Shown here piece by piece: positions 16,419-24,899 of a stretch of 64,000 bases of DNA. Within the stretch, counting starts at the first letter, position 1, and every line of letters starts with the position of its first letter. The position numbers and the translations under genes are program-made. The notes below the pieces were generated by a model. The model did no database searches. It was not told the origin of the DNA and saw only the letters and a list, made by a program, of their open reading frames with translations. The stretch is from Pararobbsia alpina (GTDB lineage: Bacteria > Pseudomonadota > Gammaproteobacteria > Burkholderiales > Burkholderiaceae), in NCBI RefSeq assembly GCF_902859895.1, contig NZ_CADIKM010000003.1:124001-188000 (forward strand), read 5' to 3'.

Positions 16419-18653
16419 ATGCAGGCAACCACAAAAGAAGCACAGCCATGGATCGGCGGCGATTTTTCGCGAACCGACGGCCCGTTCAAGGTCAGCGGCA
16501 CCGCGACCTATACCTCGGATGTGAACCTCCCGGGCATGCTGTACGCAGTCCCGGTCTGCGCGACGATCGGCACCGGACGCATCAAGCGTCTCGACACGGC
16601 CGTGGCGCTCAAAATGCCCGGCGTGCGTTCGGTGTTGACGCGCGAGAACGGCGGCAAGTTCTATAGCGTGGGCTTCGCAACCGACGCGAAAATCGACGAG
16701 AAGCGGCCGCCGTTCGAGGACGATCTCATTCGGTACTACGGCCAATATGTGGCCGTGGTCGTTGCGGACACATTCGAGCAGGCCACCGCCGCCGCGCGCG
16801 TCGTCGATGTCGCCTATGAGGCCCGGCAGCCCGACATTCGCGTACGGATGACCGCCGAGAGCACCCCCTCCATCGACACCCAGCGCGGCGATGCCGAGGC
16901 GGCTTTCGCGGCCACCGCCGAGTCGCTCCGGTTCGACCAGACGTATACGACACCGGTCGAAACGCACAACCCGATCGAATTGCATGCGACCGTCGCACTG
17001 TTCGACGGGACGAACTACACGTTCTACGAGACCTCGCAGTCGATCGTCAACCAGCGCAAGGTCATGGCAATGATGCTCGGCGTCTCGGAAGACAACGTCC
17101 GCGTGATCATGAAGTTCCTGGGTTCGGGTTTCGGCGGCAAGCTGTTCCCATGGTCGCATTCACTGCTGGCTGCGGCTGCCGCTCGCCAGCTTAAGCGGCC
17201 GGTCAAGCTCGTCGTGAGTCGCGAGATGATGTTCCACAACGTCGGCCATCGTACCAACACGCAGCAGCGCATACGCCTGTCGGCCAGCGCGGATGGCCAC
17301 CTGTCGTCGCTCCAGCAGGACTACATCTACAAGAACGCACGGGTCGAGAACCGCAAGGAGAACTGTGGCGAGGCGACTGGCTATCTCTACAGCACCCCCA
17401 ATCTGCGCGTCAGTGCCGCCTATGCGCGCCGCGACATCGCGCCGAGCACCTCGATGCGCGGCCCGGGCGCTGTACCCGGTCTGTTCGCGGTTGAGTCCGC
17501 GGTCGACGAGTTCGCCATCAAGCTCAATATCGATCCGCTCGAGTTCCGTCTTCGCAACGAACCGAAGATCGACGAAAGCCGGAATGTCCCGTTTTCCTCG
17601 CGCCATATGCAGGAATGCATGGTCCGTGGCGCCGAGCAATTCGACTGGAAAAAGCGCATGCCCGGTGTCGGCTCGATGCGGCGCGACGGTCATATCGTCG
17701 GCTGGGGTATGGCCGTGGGTTCGTGGGCGGCCAGAAGGTTGTCCACTGAGGTCTCGGTCGAACTGCGCGGCGACGGCACGGCGCGCGTCGCCTGCGCCAC
17801 GCAGGACATCGGGACCGGCACCTATACGGTGGTCGGCCAGATGGTCGCCGAGCTGACAGGCATTCCGCTCGATCGCATCAATGTGGTCCTCGGCGACACC
17901 GTATTGCCGCCGGGCCCGATGTCGGGCGGTTCGATGCTGACCGCGTCGCTGGTGCCCGCCGTGAACGATGCGACGCGCGCTGCCATCCAGCAGCTATTGC
18001 TGACGGCCGCACAGGCCGAACACTCCCCGTTCGCAGGACAGGCCGCGGATGCGCTCGCGCTCGAGCGGGGCATGGTCTACCGCAAAGGCACGTCACCCGG
18101 AGCGGGCATCCCGTTCGGGCGGATCCTCCAGGGAGCGCAGGTCAACGCGGTCATGGGAAAAGGGCGCTCGGGCGCGAGCCAGGACGATGCCGACGCGTCG
18201 CAGGTTTCGATTCATTCCTACTGCGCGCACTTCGTCGAGGTGACGTGGCAGCCCGAGATTGCAAGGCTGCGGGTTGCACGCGTGCTCAGCGTGATTGACG
18301 GCGGCAAGGTCATCAATGCACGTACGGGGCTGAACCAGATCCAGGGCGCGATCGTGATGGGCGTGGGCATGGCCCTGTTCGAGCAGACGCACTACGACGC
18401 GCGTTCCGGCGCACCGGTCAATCGGAACCTCGCGGACTATGTGATGACCACGCATGCCGATGCGCCGAAGATCGATGTGACCTTCCTGGACTACCCGGAC
18501 TTCGCGCTGAATTCGCTCGGTGCGCGCGGTATCGGCGAGATCGGACTCGCGGGCGTTGCACCGGCGATCACGAACGCCGTCTACCACGCGACCGGAGTGC
18601 GAGTGCGCGATTTGCCCATTGGGATCGAAGACCTGATGGCTTCGCGGGTTTGA
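16419..18653 (+). CDS. paoC: aldehyde oxidoreductase-type molybdenum-binding subunit (PaoC-like)
   Basis: A 744-residue molybdopterin subunit. PFKVSGTATYTSDVNLPGMLYA opens the aldehyde-oxidase a/b hammerhead domain. The GSGFGGKLFPWSHS block, TSMRGPGAVPGLFAVESAVDE and AVNDATRAAI are molybdenum-pterin-contacting regions. GARGIGEIGLAGVAPAITNAV holds the conserved catalytic Glu. It has no signal peptide and would ride out with the Tat-tagged PaoA subunit. The ATG at 16419 has GGAGAAGGAT upstream. No paoD or xdhC-type chaperone gene follows, unlike the E. coli paoABCD set. Substrates of this class are aromatic aldehydes or N-heterocycles. Confidence 0.9.
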   Translation: MQATTKEAQPWIGGDFSRTDGPFKVSGTATYTSDVNLPGMLYAVPVCATIGTGRIKRLDTAVALKMPGVRSVLTRENGGKFYSVGFATDAKIDEKRPPFEDDLIRYYGQYVAVVVADTFEQATAAARVVDVAYEARQPDIRVRMTAESTPSIDTQRGDAEAAFAATAESLRFDQTYTTPVETHNPIELHATVALFDGTNYTFYETSQSIVNQRKVMAMMLGVSEDNVRVIMKFLGSGFGGKLFPWSHSLLAAAAARQLKRPVKLVVSREMMFHNVGHRTNTQQRIRLSASADGHLSSLQQDYIYKNARVENRKENCGEATGYLYSTPNLRVSAAYARRDIAPSTSMRGPGAVPGLFAVESAVDEFAIKLNIDPLEFRLRNEPKIDESRNVPFSSRHMQECMVRGAEQFDWKKRMPGVGSMRRDGHIVGWGMAVGSWAARRLSTEVSVELRGDGTARVACATQDIGTGTYTVVGQMVAELTGIPLDRINVVLGDTVLPPGPMSGGSMLTASLVPAVNDATRAAIQQLLLTAAQAEHSPFAGQAADALALERGMVYRKGTSPGAGIPFGRILQGAQVNAVMGKGRSGASQDDADASQVSIHSYCAHFVEVTWQPEIARLRVARVLSVIDGGKVINARTGLNQIQGAIVMGVGMALFEQTHYDARSGAPVNRNLADYVMTTHADAPKIDVTFLDYPDFALNSLGARGIGEIGLAGVAPAITNAVYHATGVRVRDLPIGIEDLMASRV

Positions 18654-18752
18654 GCCTGGGTAGTGATTGATCGCGCCTTCTCCTGCGAGCTCCAGCTTCA
18701 GGCAGGCGCGATGATGGGACATTGCGGCGCCTGCAAGGGGCGCTGAAATGAA

Positions 18753-18786
18753 TAAGGGGTTACAAGCGAACGCTTGTAACCCCTTA
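18753..18786. repeat. perfect 16-bp inverted repeat (hairpin) between convergent operons
   Basis: Left arm TAAGGGGTTACAAGCG (18753-18768) and right arm CGCTTGTAACCCCTTA (18771-18786) are exact reverse complements separated by two bases. It lies in the 246-base gap where paoC and the minus-strand importer operon converge. There is no T-tract on either side, so a bidirectional terminator is possible but not proved; it could also be a protein-binding palindrome or a repetitive extragenic palindrome. Nothing else is visible in the gap. Confidence 0.7.
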
Positions 18787-18899
18787 ATAACACACGTGGC
18801 GGACACACCGGCTTGCGGACGGCGCCGGAACCACAACATTCGATTCGTTGGGCGACCGACCACTGCAAGGCGAGCTTGCTCGCGACCCCGTGCCTCGAG

Positions 18900-19607
18900 C
18901 TACAGCGCAAGAACCGAGCGAATCAGATCTTCATCGGCGAGCTGCGTCCGGTTCAAGGTATCGACGATCCGGCCTTTGTCCATGACGCAGCAGCGGCTCG
19001 CGACGCTTTCCACCATCCCCATGTTCTGTTCGACCAGCAGCACGCCGATACCCGTCTCGGCTGCAATCTTGAGCAGGGTCTCGCCGATCAGATCCACGAT
19101 CGATGGCTGGATCCCCTCGGATGGCTCATCAAGCAAAAGGATCTTGGGCGCGCCGATCAGCGCGCGTGCAATGGCCAGTTGCTGCTGTTCTCCGCCGCTC
19201 ATCGTGCCAGCCTTTTGCTGGAACTTCGTGCGCAGCACCGGGAAATAGCCGACCACCTTGTCGAGCATGTCGCTGGTCCGCGATCGGTTCGCCTGTGCTC
19301 CAACCTGCAGGTTTTCACGCACCGTCAACGCGGGGAATACCTCGCGGCCCTGCGGGACATATCCGACACCTTGCTTCGCTCGCGCATAGGGGCGCTCGCG
19401 GCCCAGTTCAACCCCATCGACCAGGATACTGCCCGCACTCAGCGGCACCAGACCGATCAACGCGCGCATCAGCGTAGTTTTGCCCACGCCATTGCGACCG
19501 ATCAACGCGACGATCTCTCCCCGCTCCACCGTCATGGAGACGCCATCAAGCACCTTTCCGCCGTTATAGCCGCCTTCGACGCCGGACACCTCTAACAAGG
19601 CCGTCAT
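18900..19607 (-). CDS. amide/urea-type ABC transporter ATP-binding protein (UrtE/LivF family)
   Basis: A 235-residue ATPase. Walker A is GRNGVGKTT, the signature MSGGEQQQLAIARAL and Walker B ILLLDEPSEGIQP. The phrase DEPSEGIQPSIVDLIGE, together with RNGVGKTTLMRALIGL, is characteristic of UrtE rather than amino-acid LivF proteins. It is the last gene of the five-gene importer operon read leftwards, and its start overlaps the UrtD-like stop by 4 bases. With the formamidase and AmiCR upstream, the cargo is most likely urea or short-chain amides. Confidence 0.88.
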   Translation of the reverse strand: MTALLEVSGVEGGYNGGKVLDGVSMTVERGEIVALIGRNGVGKTTLMRALIGLVPLSAGSILVDGVELGRERPYARAKQGVGYVPQGREVFPALTVRENLQVGAQANRSRTSDMLDKVVGYFPVLRTKFQQKAGTMSGGEQQQLAIARALIGAPKILLLDEPSEGIQPSIVDLIGETLLKIAAETGIGVLLVEQNMGMVESVASRCCVMDKGRIVDTLNRTQLADEDLIRSVLAL

Positions 19608-20317
19608 TTCCTTTTCCCAAGATAGATTTCGGCCACGTCGTCACGCGCGAGGATCTCCTCGAGCGGGCCGTCGGCGAACAAACGCCCGCCGTGCAGCACG
19701 GTGACGCGTGAAGCGACCTGCTTGACAAAGGTCATGTCATGTTCAACCGCCATGATCGTGAGGCCGTCTTCACGCAAGCGCATGATCAGCTCGCCGGTCG
19801 CGTGAGTCTCTTCGACGGACATACCCGCAACCGGCTCATCGAGGAAAAGCAAGACTGGCTTGAGCGACACCGCCATCGCGATCTCGAGCCACTGCTTCTT
19901 GCCGTGCGACAGCTTGCCGGCCGGCATATGCTCTTCCTTCTGCAGCATGAACTGTTCGAGCAGGCGATCGAGCGTTGCCACACTGTCGTCCTTCGCGCGA
20001 TGCAAGCCGAGTTGCAGATGCTGGCGCACGGTCAGTTCCGGGAACACGCCGGGGATCTGGAACTTGATGCTCATGCCCATGCGGATTCGTTCATGTGGCT
20101 GCACATGCGTCAGGTCACGGCCAAGGAACGCGATGCTGCCATGCGTCGGTCGATGTTCCCCGGTGATCAGCTTGAAGAAGGTGCTTTTTCCGGCGCCGTT
20201 CGGTCCGATGACACAACGCAATTCGCCCTCGCTCACCTCGAAGTCGATGCCGTTGATGACCTGCGCTCCGCCGAAGCGCTTGGTCAGTCCACGAGTCTCG
20301 AGCAGTGTCGTACTCAC
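19604..20317 (-). CDS. amide/urea-type ABC transporter ATP-binding protein (UrtD/LivG family)
   Basis: A 237-residue ATPase. Walker A is GPNGAGKSTFFKLITGEH, the signature-like block is LSHGKKQWLEIAMAV and Walker B is LLFLDEPVAGMSVEET; the switch His is in AVEHDMTFVKQ. LSHGKKQWLEI and DEPVAGMS are UrtD hallmarks. The start is the GTG at 20317, preceded by AAGAGGAG, and it overlaps the UrtC stop as GTGA; a longer reading upstream has no ribosome-binding site. It works with the UrtE-like subunit. Confidence 0.88.
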   Translation of the reverse strand: MSTTLLETRGLTKRFGGAQVINGIDFEVSEGELRCVIGPNGAGKSTFFKLITGEHRPTHGSIAFLGRDLTHVQPHERIRMGMSIKFQIPGVFPELTVRQHLQLGLHRAKDDSVATLDRLLEQFMLQKEEHMPAGKLSHGKKQWLEIAMAVSLKPVLLFLDEPVAGMSVEETHATGELIMRLREDGLTIMAVEHDMTFVKQVASRVTVLHGGRLFADGPLEEILARDDVAEIYLGKRK

Positions 20318-21393
20318 GATTCGCTCCTCTTCTGTGTCTCGAAAGAACGGGATTTGGGCGGCCGTCGTGTGAACACCCAGCGCGCCCAATTCGATGCGCT
20401 TGGCAGCAGCCCCTCAGGGGCGGCCAGCACCACGAACAGCAGCACGGCACCCATCAGGATCAGAGCGTACTGGCTGCCGTAGACCGCCAGCCACTGTGAC
20501 AACCACACCAGCACGGCCGTGCCGATGATCGCCGCGCCGATACTCTTCCGTCCCGCCGTCGCCACCCAGATCACGGGCATGGCCGCGGACGTCAGACCCA
20601 TTGCCGACGGCGTGATGTATGAGCCCCAGATCGTGTAGAGCGCGCCTGACAGGCCGCCGAGTGTGCAACCCAGCACGAAGATCAGAAGCTGATGGCGGCG
20701 GATGTCGATCCCCAGCATTTCGGCGCGCTGCGGATTTTCGCGGATCGCGACCAGGGCGAGGCCGAACGGTGAATCGAGCAGCCGGCGCATCAATGCGTAG
20801 ACGAGCGCCAGCAGCACAAGCACGAGGTAATAGAAGCGGATGTTTTCGAGCGTGACCGGGCCACCGAACCACGGCAAGGTCAAGGGCGGCATACCCGTCA
20901 TGCCGTTGTAGCCGTTGAGCCGTGCCTCGCCGACAACCCATTGCGGCCCCGCCGTCTGCGCCATGAAGGTTTCCAGGACGAGCGTCACCGAGAGCGTCAC
21001 GATACCGATGAACACGCCTTTGATCTTGCCGTAGAAGATCATGTACCCGAGCAGGACCGCGACGCCCGCGCTCACGAGGAGTCCGATGATCAGGCCGCTC
21101 CACGACGAAATCCAGCCATCGCCCAGATTGAGCGTGACGATGCCGTAAGTGTAGCCAGACAGTCCGAAGAACGCCGTTTGTCCGAAAGACAGGATACCGC
21201 CCTGGCCCCACATCGCAGCCAGGCCGACCGCGGAGAAGGCCCAAACCAGGCAATAGGCGAAATTGCCGCTGGCGTTGGCGTCGACGACGAGCGGCAGGCA
21301 GAATGCCAGCACCCAGGGCGCGAGTCGAAGGAGTCTTGGAAGCGCGAGTTGGCGCGGCGTAGAAGAAACCGCACCGGAAGCCGGTTGAATCAT
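20314..21393 (-). CDS. amide/urea-type ABC transporter permease (UrtC/LivM family)
   Basis: A 359-residue polytopic permease. The blocks NFAYCLVWAFSAVGLAAMWGQGGILSFGQTAFFGLSGYTYGI and YNGMTGMPPLTLP, followed by RENPQRAEMLGIDIRRHQLLIF, fit the UrtC/LivM branch. The N-terminal 25 residues are cytoplasmic and the last 30 are basic and hydrophilic. It lies 9 bases downstream of the UrtB-like gene and overlaps the UrtD-like start, so the operon is tightly coupled. Confidence 0.87.
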   Translation of the reverse strand: MIQPASGAVSSTPRQLALPRLLRLAPWVLAFCLPLVVDANASGNFAYCLVWAFSAVGLAAMWGQGGILSFGQTAFFGLSGYTYGIVTLNLGDGWISSWSGLIIGLLVSAGVAVLLGYMIFYGKIKGVFIGIVTLSVTLVLETFMAQTAGPQWVVGEARLNGYNGMTGMPPLTLPWFGGPVTLENIRFYYLVLVLLALVYALMRRLLDSPFGLALVAIRENPQRAEMLGIDIRRHQLLIFVLGCTLGGLSGALYTIWGSYITPSAMGLTSAAMPVIWVATAGRKSIGAAIIGTAVLVWLSQWLAVYGSQYALILMGAVLLFVVLAAPEGLLPSASNWARWVFTRRPPKSRSFETQKRSES

Positions 21394-21402
21394 CGAACGC
21401 TC

Positions 21403-22272
21403 CTAGCGGGTGCGATTGAAGAGATTGCCGAGACCTTGCGGCATCAGGCGAATCACCACGATGACCGTCAAGAGCAGGCCGATTTGCCCGAACAACTGCC
21501 CATACGATGCGGTCAGCGCGGTCTGGATCACAGCGAGAATGGCTGCAGCGGGCGTCGTTCCCACGATGACGTTCGCCCCACCGACGACCACCGAGACGAA
21601 GGCCTGGACGATGAAGTTCGTGCCCATCGTCGGCACGGCGGTCATGGTTGGCGCGTACAGTGCGCCCGTCAGGCCGGCAAGTCCCGCGCCCAACGCAAAG
21701 GTCAGCGTGTACAGGTGATCGGTGCGCAACCCGAGGCATTGCGCCATGTTCGCATTCTGGATCGTGGCCCTTGCGCACACGCCGTAGTTGCTCTTGAAGA
21801 ATAGCCAATACAGCGCGCCGAGAACGCCAAGGGCGACGACCGGCAGCACGGCGCGGTAAGTCGAAAACGAATACTCGCCGAACGCGAAGGAACCGAACGG
21901 CGTACTGATGCCTTCCATCGACGGGCCTGCGACGAGCAGCATGGTCTGCTGCACGATCAGACTGATGGCCCAGGTGGCCACGACGGAATCGAACAGGCGG
22001 TTGTACAGGTGGCGGATCACCAGCCGCTCGATGACGACGCCGGCGCAAGCGGCAGCGAGAGCGCCGAGCAGCATGGCGATCGGCAGCGGTATGCCGCGTT
22101 TCGCGCAGATGATCGTCACGTACGCGCCGCACATGATGAATTCGCCATGAGCCAGGTTGATCACACCCATCATGCCGAAGATCACGGCCAGACCGAGCGC
22201 CGCGAGGACAAGGTAGGCGAAGTTGTCGCCGAACTGGTAAATGACCGAATAGAGCACGGACAAGGCTGTCAT
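21403..22272 (-). CDS. amide/urea-type ABC transporter permease (UrtB/LivH family)
   Basis: A 289-residue permease with about eight hydrophobic segments. GLAVIFGMMGVINLAHGEFIMCGAYV is the family's first conserved loop and RATIQNANMAQCLGLRTDHLYTLTFALGAGLAGLTGAL the second. The Gln-Asn-Ala-Asn-Met-Ala sequence is typical of UrtB-type permeases. It is 69 bases downstream of the binding-protein gene. No odd features were seen. Confidence 0.88.
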   Translation of the reverse strand: MTALSVLYSVIYQFGDNFAYLVLAALGLAVIFGMMGVINLAHGEFIMCGAYVTIICAKRGIPLPIAMLLGALAAACAGVVIERLVIRHLYNRLFDSVVATWAISLIVQQTMLLVAGPSMEGISTPFGSFAFGEYSFSTYRAVLPVVALGVLGALYWLFFKSNYGVCARATIQNANMAQCLGLRTDHLYTLTFALGAGLAGLTGALYAPTMTAVPTMGTNFIVQAFVSVVVGGANVIVGTTPAAAILAVIQTALTASYGQLFGQIGLLLTVIVVIRLMPQGLGNLFNRTR

Positions 22273-22341
22273 CGAAAGTTCTCGTCGAATCAGAAGCGTG
22301 ATCGCGTGCGGGTCCGCGGCGCGATCACGTCGAAACCACCA

Positions 22342-23577
22342 TCAAGACTTGCTGGGCAGGCTCGAGGGCGTGTACTGGCGATGGTCGGGCTTGACCGGGA
22401 GATTGCAACCCACCTGGTCGAGCCAGTAAGGCTGCACGTTGTCCCACACCTTCGGAATCTCGACCGAGTGGTCTTCCTTCACATGCACCAGGTAGATGGT
22501 GTGGGTCATGTGGTGACTCTTCGGGTCCATGCAGACCTTGCCCGAGGGACCATCGGTACAGATCCCGCCGCCTTCGAGTGCCTTGCGTACCGCAACCTGG
22601 TCAGTGGACTTGGCTTTCTCCACTGCCGCCTTGTAGAGATAGACCGCATCGTAGGCATTGGCCGCTTCCTGGTTGATATACGGCTCGTTCGGGAACTTTG
22701 CATGGAAGCGCTTCTTGAAGTCATTGCTCGCCGGTGAATCCACCTCTTCCACGTAGTTGGCCGTGACGAACATGTCTTTGAGCGCTGGCGCCTTGAAGCG
22801 CTTGTGCTCGTACGCCTGACCCACGTTGACCGAACTTCCCATCGGCAGATTCAGATGCGCCGATGCCTGCTGCTCGTAGTACGACGCCTGGTTTGCGCCG
22901 ACCAGCAACGTCATGACGAAGTCCGGCTTGGCCTTCTGTATGTTCTGGATGGTCTGGCCGAACTGCGACACGCTCAGGGGAATGAACTCTTCACCGACCA
23001 TCGTCCCGCCGTTTTCCTTGACGATGTTGCGAACCCACTCGGCCGAAATCTGCCCAAAGTTGTAGTCGGCCGCGATCGTGTAGACCTTCTTGCCGTACTT
23101 TTGCATCATCCACGGGATCAACGTGGAAAACTGCTGCTCCGGTACCGCACCGGTGACGAACACATTGGAATCGCAGACGCCGCCTTCGTACTGGTTGTTG
23201 TACCAGTAGAGCTGATGCGCGCGGTCCATGATCGGCCGAATCGCTTCACGCGACGCGCTCGAGAATCCACCAAAGATGACGTCGGCCTTGTCGGTCTGGA
23301 TCAGACGGCGGGAAAGCTCCTGGAACTTGGTGTTGTCGGACTGGGTGTCGTAGGCGATCAGCTTGATCGGTCGACCCATGATGCCGCCCTTTGCATTGAT
23401 TTCGTCGACGGCCAGTTCGGTAGCATGGATCTTCGGAATTGTCGCGAGCGCGAAGTTACCGGATGCATCTTCCAGCAAGCCGAGCTTGATCGGATCGGCT
23501 GCGAGCGCGGCAACGGACGAAAACGTGAGTCCGGCAGTGACGGCTAAACGCAGCCAGCGTGACGTATCGGGCAGCAT
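22342..23577 (-). CDS. amide/urea ABC transporter substrate-binding protein (UrtA/FmdD-like)
   Basis: A 411-residue periplasmic binding protein with a signal peptide (hydrophobic core about residues 9-25, cleavage near ALA-ADP). KLGLLEDASGNFALATIPKIHATELAVDEINAKGGIMGRPIKLIAYDTQSD is the Peripl_BP_5 opening. YWYNNQYEGGVCDSNVFVTGAVPEQQF matches the UrtA/AmiC ligand-pocket region that binds the amide group. FmdD of Methylophilus and UrtA of cyanobacteria are the family references. It is the first gene of the importer operon, behind its own promoter and a leader terminator. Compared with AmiC at 25.5 kb it is an exported paralogue. Confidence 0.88.
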   Translation of the reverse strand: MLPDTSRWLRLAVTAGLTFSSVAALAADPIKLGLLEDASGNFALATIPKIHATELAVDEINAKGGIMGRPIKLIAYDTQSDNTKFQELSRRLIQTDKADVIFGGFSSASREAIRPIMDRAHQLYWYNNQYEGGVCDSNVFVTGAVPEQQFSTLIPWMMQKYGKKVYTIAADYNFGQISAEWVRNIVKENGGTMVGEEFIPLSVSQFGQTIQNIQKAKPDFVMTLLVGANQASYYEQQASAHLNLPMGSSVNVGQAYEHKRFKAPALKDMFVTANYVEEVDSPASNDFKKRFHAKFPNEPYINQEAANAYDAVYLYKAAVEKAKSTDQVAVRKALEGGGICTDGPSGKVCMDPKSHHMTHTIYLVHVKEDHSVEIPKVWDNVQPYWLDQVGCNLPVKPDHRQYTPSSLPSKS

Positions 23578-23671
23578 TTAATTCTCCTATGAAGTTTTAT
23601 CGGACTGAACTTGAACAGCTTCGGGACCGGCCCACAAGCCGGGAAATTCAATGGCAAGGCATTTAAATCCG

Positions 23672-23713
23672 CAAAACGCAAAAGCCCCTCAAGCCAGAAA
23701 GGCTCGAAGGGCT
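23672..23713 (-). terminator. rho-independent terminator in the leader of the importer operon
   Basis: On the minus strand a 13-bp stem (bases 23683-23695 with 23701-23713, two G-U pairs) and a 5-base loop are followed by TTTTGCGTTTTG. It lies downstream of the promoter at 23817-23846 and about 95 bases before the binding-protein start. It can end read-through from the formamidase gene, or act as an attenuator for the importer. Confidence 0.75.
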
Positions 23714-23816
23714 TATTTGCCGTACCGGATACATGCGGCTATCCGGCCATGTATGGTTCAATCAGAGCCGATGAGGAGGCACCCCGGCTTGATTCAAAAA
23801 CGCTGTGATCAAAAGC

Positions 23817-23846
23817 AGTCTAGGGTCGCACGCCAAAGCATGTCAA
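23817..23846 (-). promoter_or_regulatory. predicted promoter of the amide importer operon
   Basis: On the minus strand TTGACA (23841-23846) and TAGACT (23817-23822) are 18 bases apart. Transcription would start near 23810, giving a leader of about 230 bases that contains the terminator at 23672-23713. The promoter lies between the formamidase stop and the importer. Confidence 0.65.
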
Positions 23847-23875
23847 CGAATTTCAAAATTCGCGCAATTGACTAG

Positions 23876-24865
23876 TCAAGGCTTCAAGTAGTGCTTCTCG
23901 ATTGCCGCGCCAACCGAGTACTTCGGATCGACGAAATTGCCGAGTCGCACCCTTCCGCACTGACTCAGCATCATGTATGCATCCCACTTGTCAAAGCCAT
24001 ATTCGGCCTCCATCCATAGCACCAGTTCGCGATACGCAATACGGGTTGCATCCTCGAGCGGGCGGGCGCTGCCGATCGACATCAATAGCATCTCGGTCTC
24101 GAGCCTCGGCCAGTCGATCTTCCAGTTCTTGATCAGGTCGACGTGAATCGTCGTCCGACTCGCGTACTCGACAGCAACGCCGCAGACTTCGCCGTCACCC
24201 TGGCAAGCGTGGGCGTCCCCAATGAACAGCCGCGCGCCCGGCGATCGCACAGGCAGGTACGTGATACTGCCCGGCCCCATGTCCGGAACGTCCATGTTGC
24301 CGCCGTGATTGTCAGGCGTGAGCGAATTGATCGAATCAATTTCGGGCGAGACACTGAGGGTTCCGATATGAGGCCTGTACGGGAGCCTCACGCGCTTGCT
24401 CCAGTACACGCCGTCCTCGTCGAGATCGATCTTTCGGGTGATCTCGGGCAAGGGATCGTTAAGGAGTGCGGTATAGTCGGTGCCCGTCAATCCACCGAAT
24501 CCGGGGATCATGCAGCAGGTCCCGCGCGGGTTGTCGCCTCGCGGAAGCATCGATTCGATATACACCGCAACCACATCGCCTTTCTCGGCGCCTTCGATGA
24601 TGATCGGGCCATTTTGCGGATTCAGGAACGGAACGCGCAGGTGCTGGGTCGGGAGGTCCTTTTCCGTGCGCAACTTGCCCTCGAACGCATCCCGCGTATC
24701 CACGATGATCCGGTCGCCGGGAACCACGTTGAGGACAGGGGACGAATAAGGGCCGACCGTATAGTGAAATTGACCTTGTCGATCCTCCGACAATTCGTGA
24801 GTGGTGCCGATCGCTCCACGCGCGACCCCGCGCGTGTGCATGATGGATTCGTTTAGCCAGTTCAT
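23876..24865 (-). CDS. fmdA: acetamidase/formamidase (FmdA/AmdA family)
   Basis: A 329-residue hydrolase that splits formamide or acetamide to ammonia and the acid in the cytoplasm. Family blocks are IIEGAEKGDVVAVYIESMLPRG, HIGTLSVSPEIDSINSLTPDNHGGNMDVPDMGPGSITYLPV and LFIGDAHACQGDGEVCGVAVEYAS, the last holding the GDxHAxQGDGE motif. CGRVRLGNFVDPKYSVGA closes the protein. An ATG at 24865 is taken; Met9 is an alternative. It lies 34 bases after amiR and is upstream of the amide importer, which puts sensing, hydrolysis and uptake in one locus. Confidence 0.92.
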   Translation of the reverse strand: MNWLNESIMHTRGVARGAIGTTHELSEDRQGQFHYTVGPYSSPVLNVVPGDRIIVDTRDAFEGKLRTEKDLPTQHLRVPFLNPQNGPIIIEGAEKGDVVAVYIESMLPRGDNPRGTCCMIPGFGGLTGTDYTALLNDPLPEITRKIDLDEDGVYWSKRVRLPYRPHIGTLSVSPEIDSINSLTPDNHGGNMDVPDMGPGSITYLPVRSPGARLFIGDAHACQGDGEVCGVAVEYASRTTIHVDLIKNWKIDWPRLETEMLLMSIGSARPLEDATRIAYRELVLWMEAEYGFDKWDAYMMLSQCGRVRLGNFVDPKYSVGAAIEKHYLKP

Positions 24866-24899
24866 CGCGTTGGTATCGATCCTAGGGTTGAGAGGATTT

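Noticed and set aside
20414-22132. A 572-codon open frame on the minus strand spanning the UrtB- and UrtC-like genes
   Set aside because: It is a frame-shadow rich in Arg, Pro and Ala without recognisable domains; both permeases in the other frame are clear.
23690-23760. Twin hexaloop ANTAR motif in the importer leader
   Set aside because: Only 3-bp stems of the type GGC-N6-GCC can be drawn, and a competing 6-bp stem CCGGAT/ATCCGG is better. The evidence is too weak to claim the motif itself, although the terminator is real.
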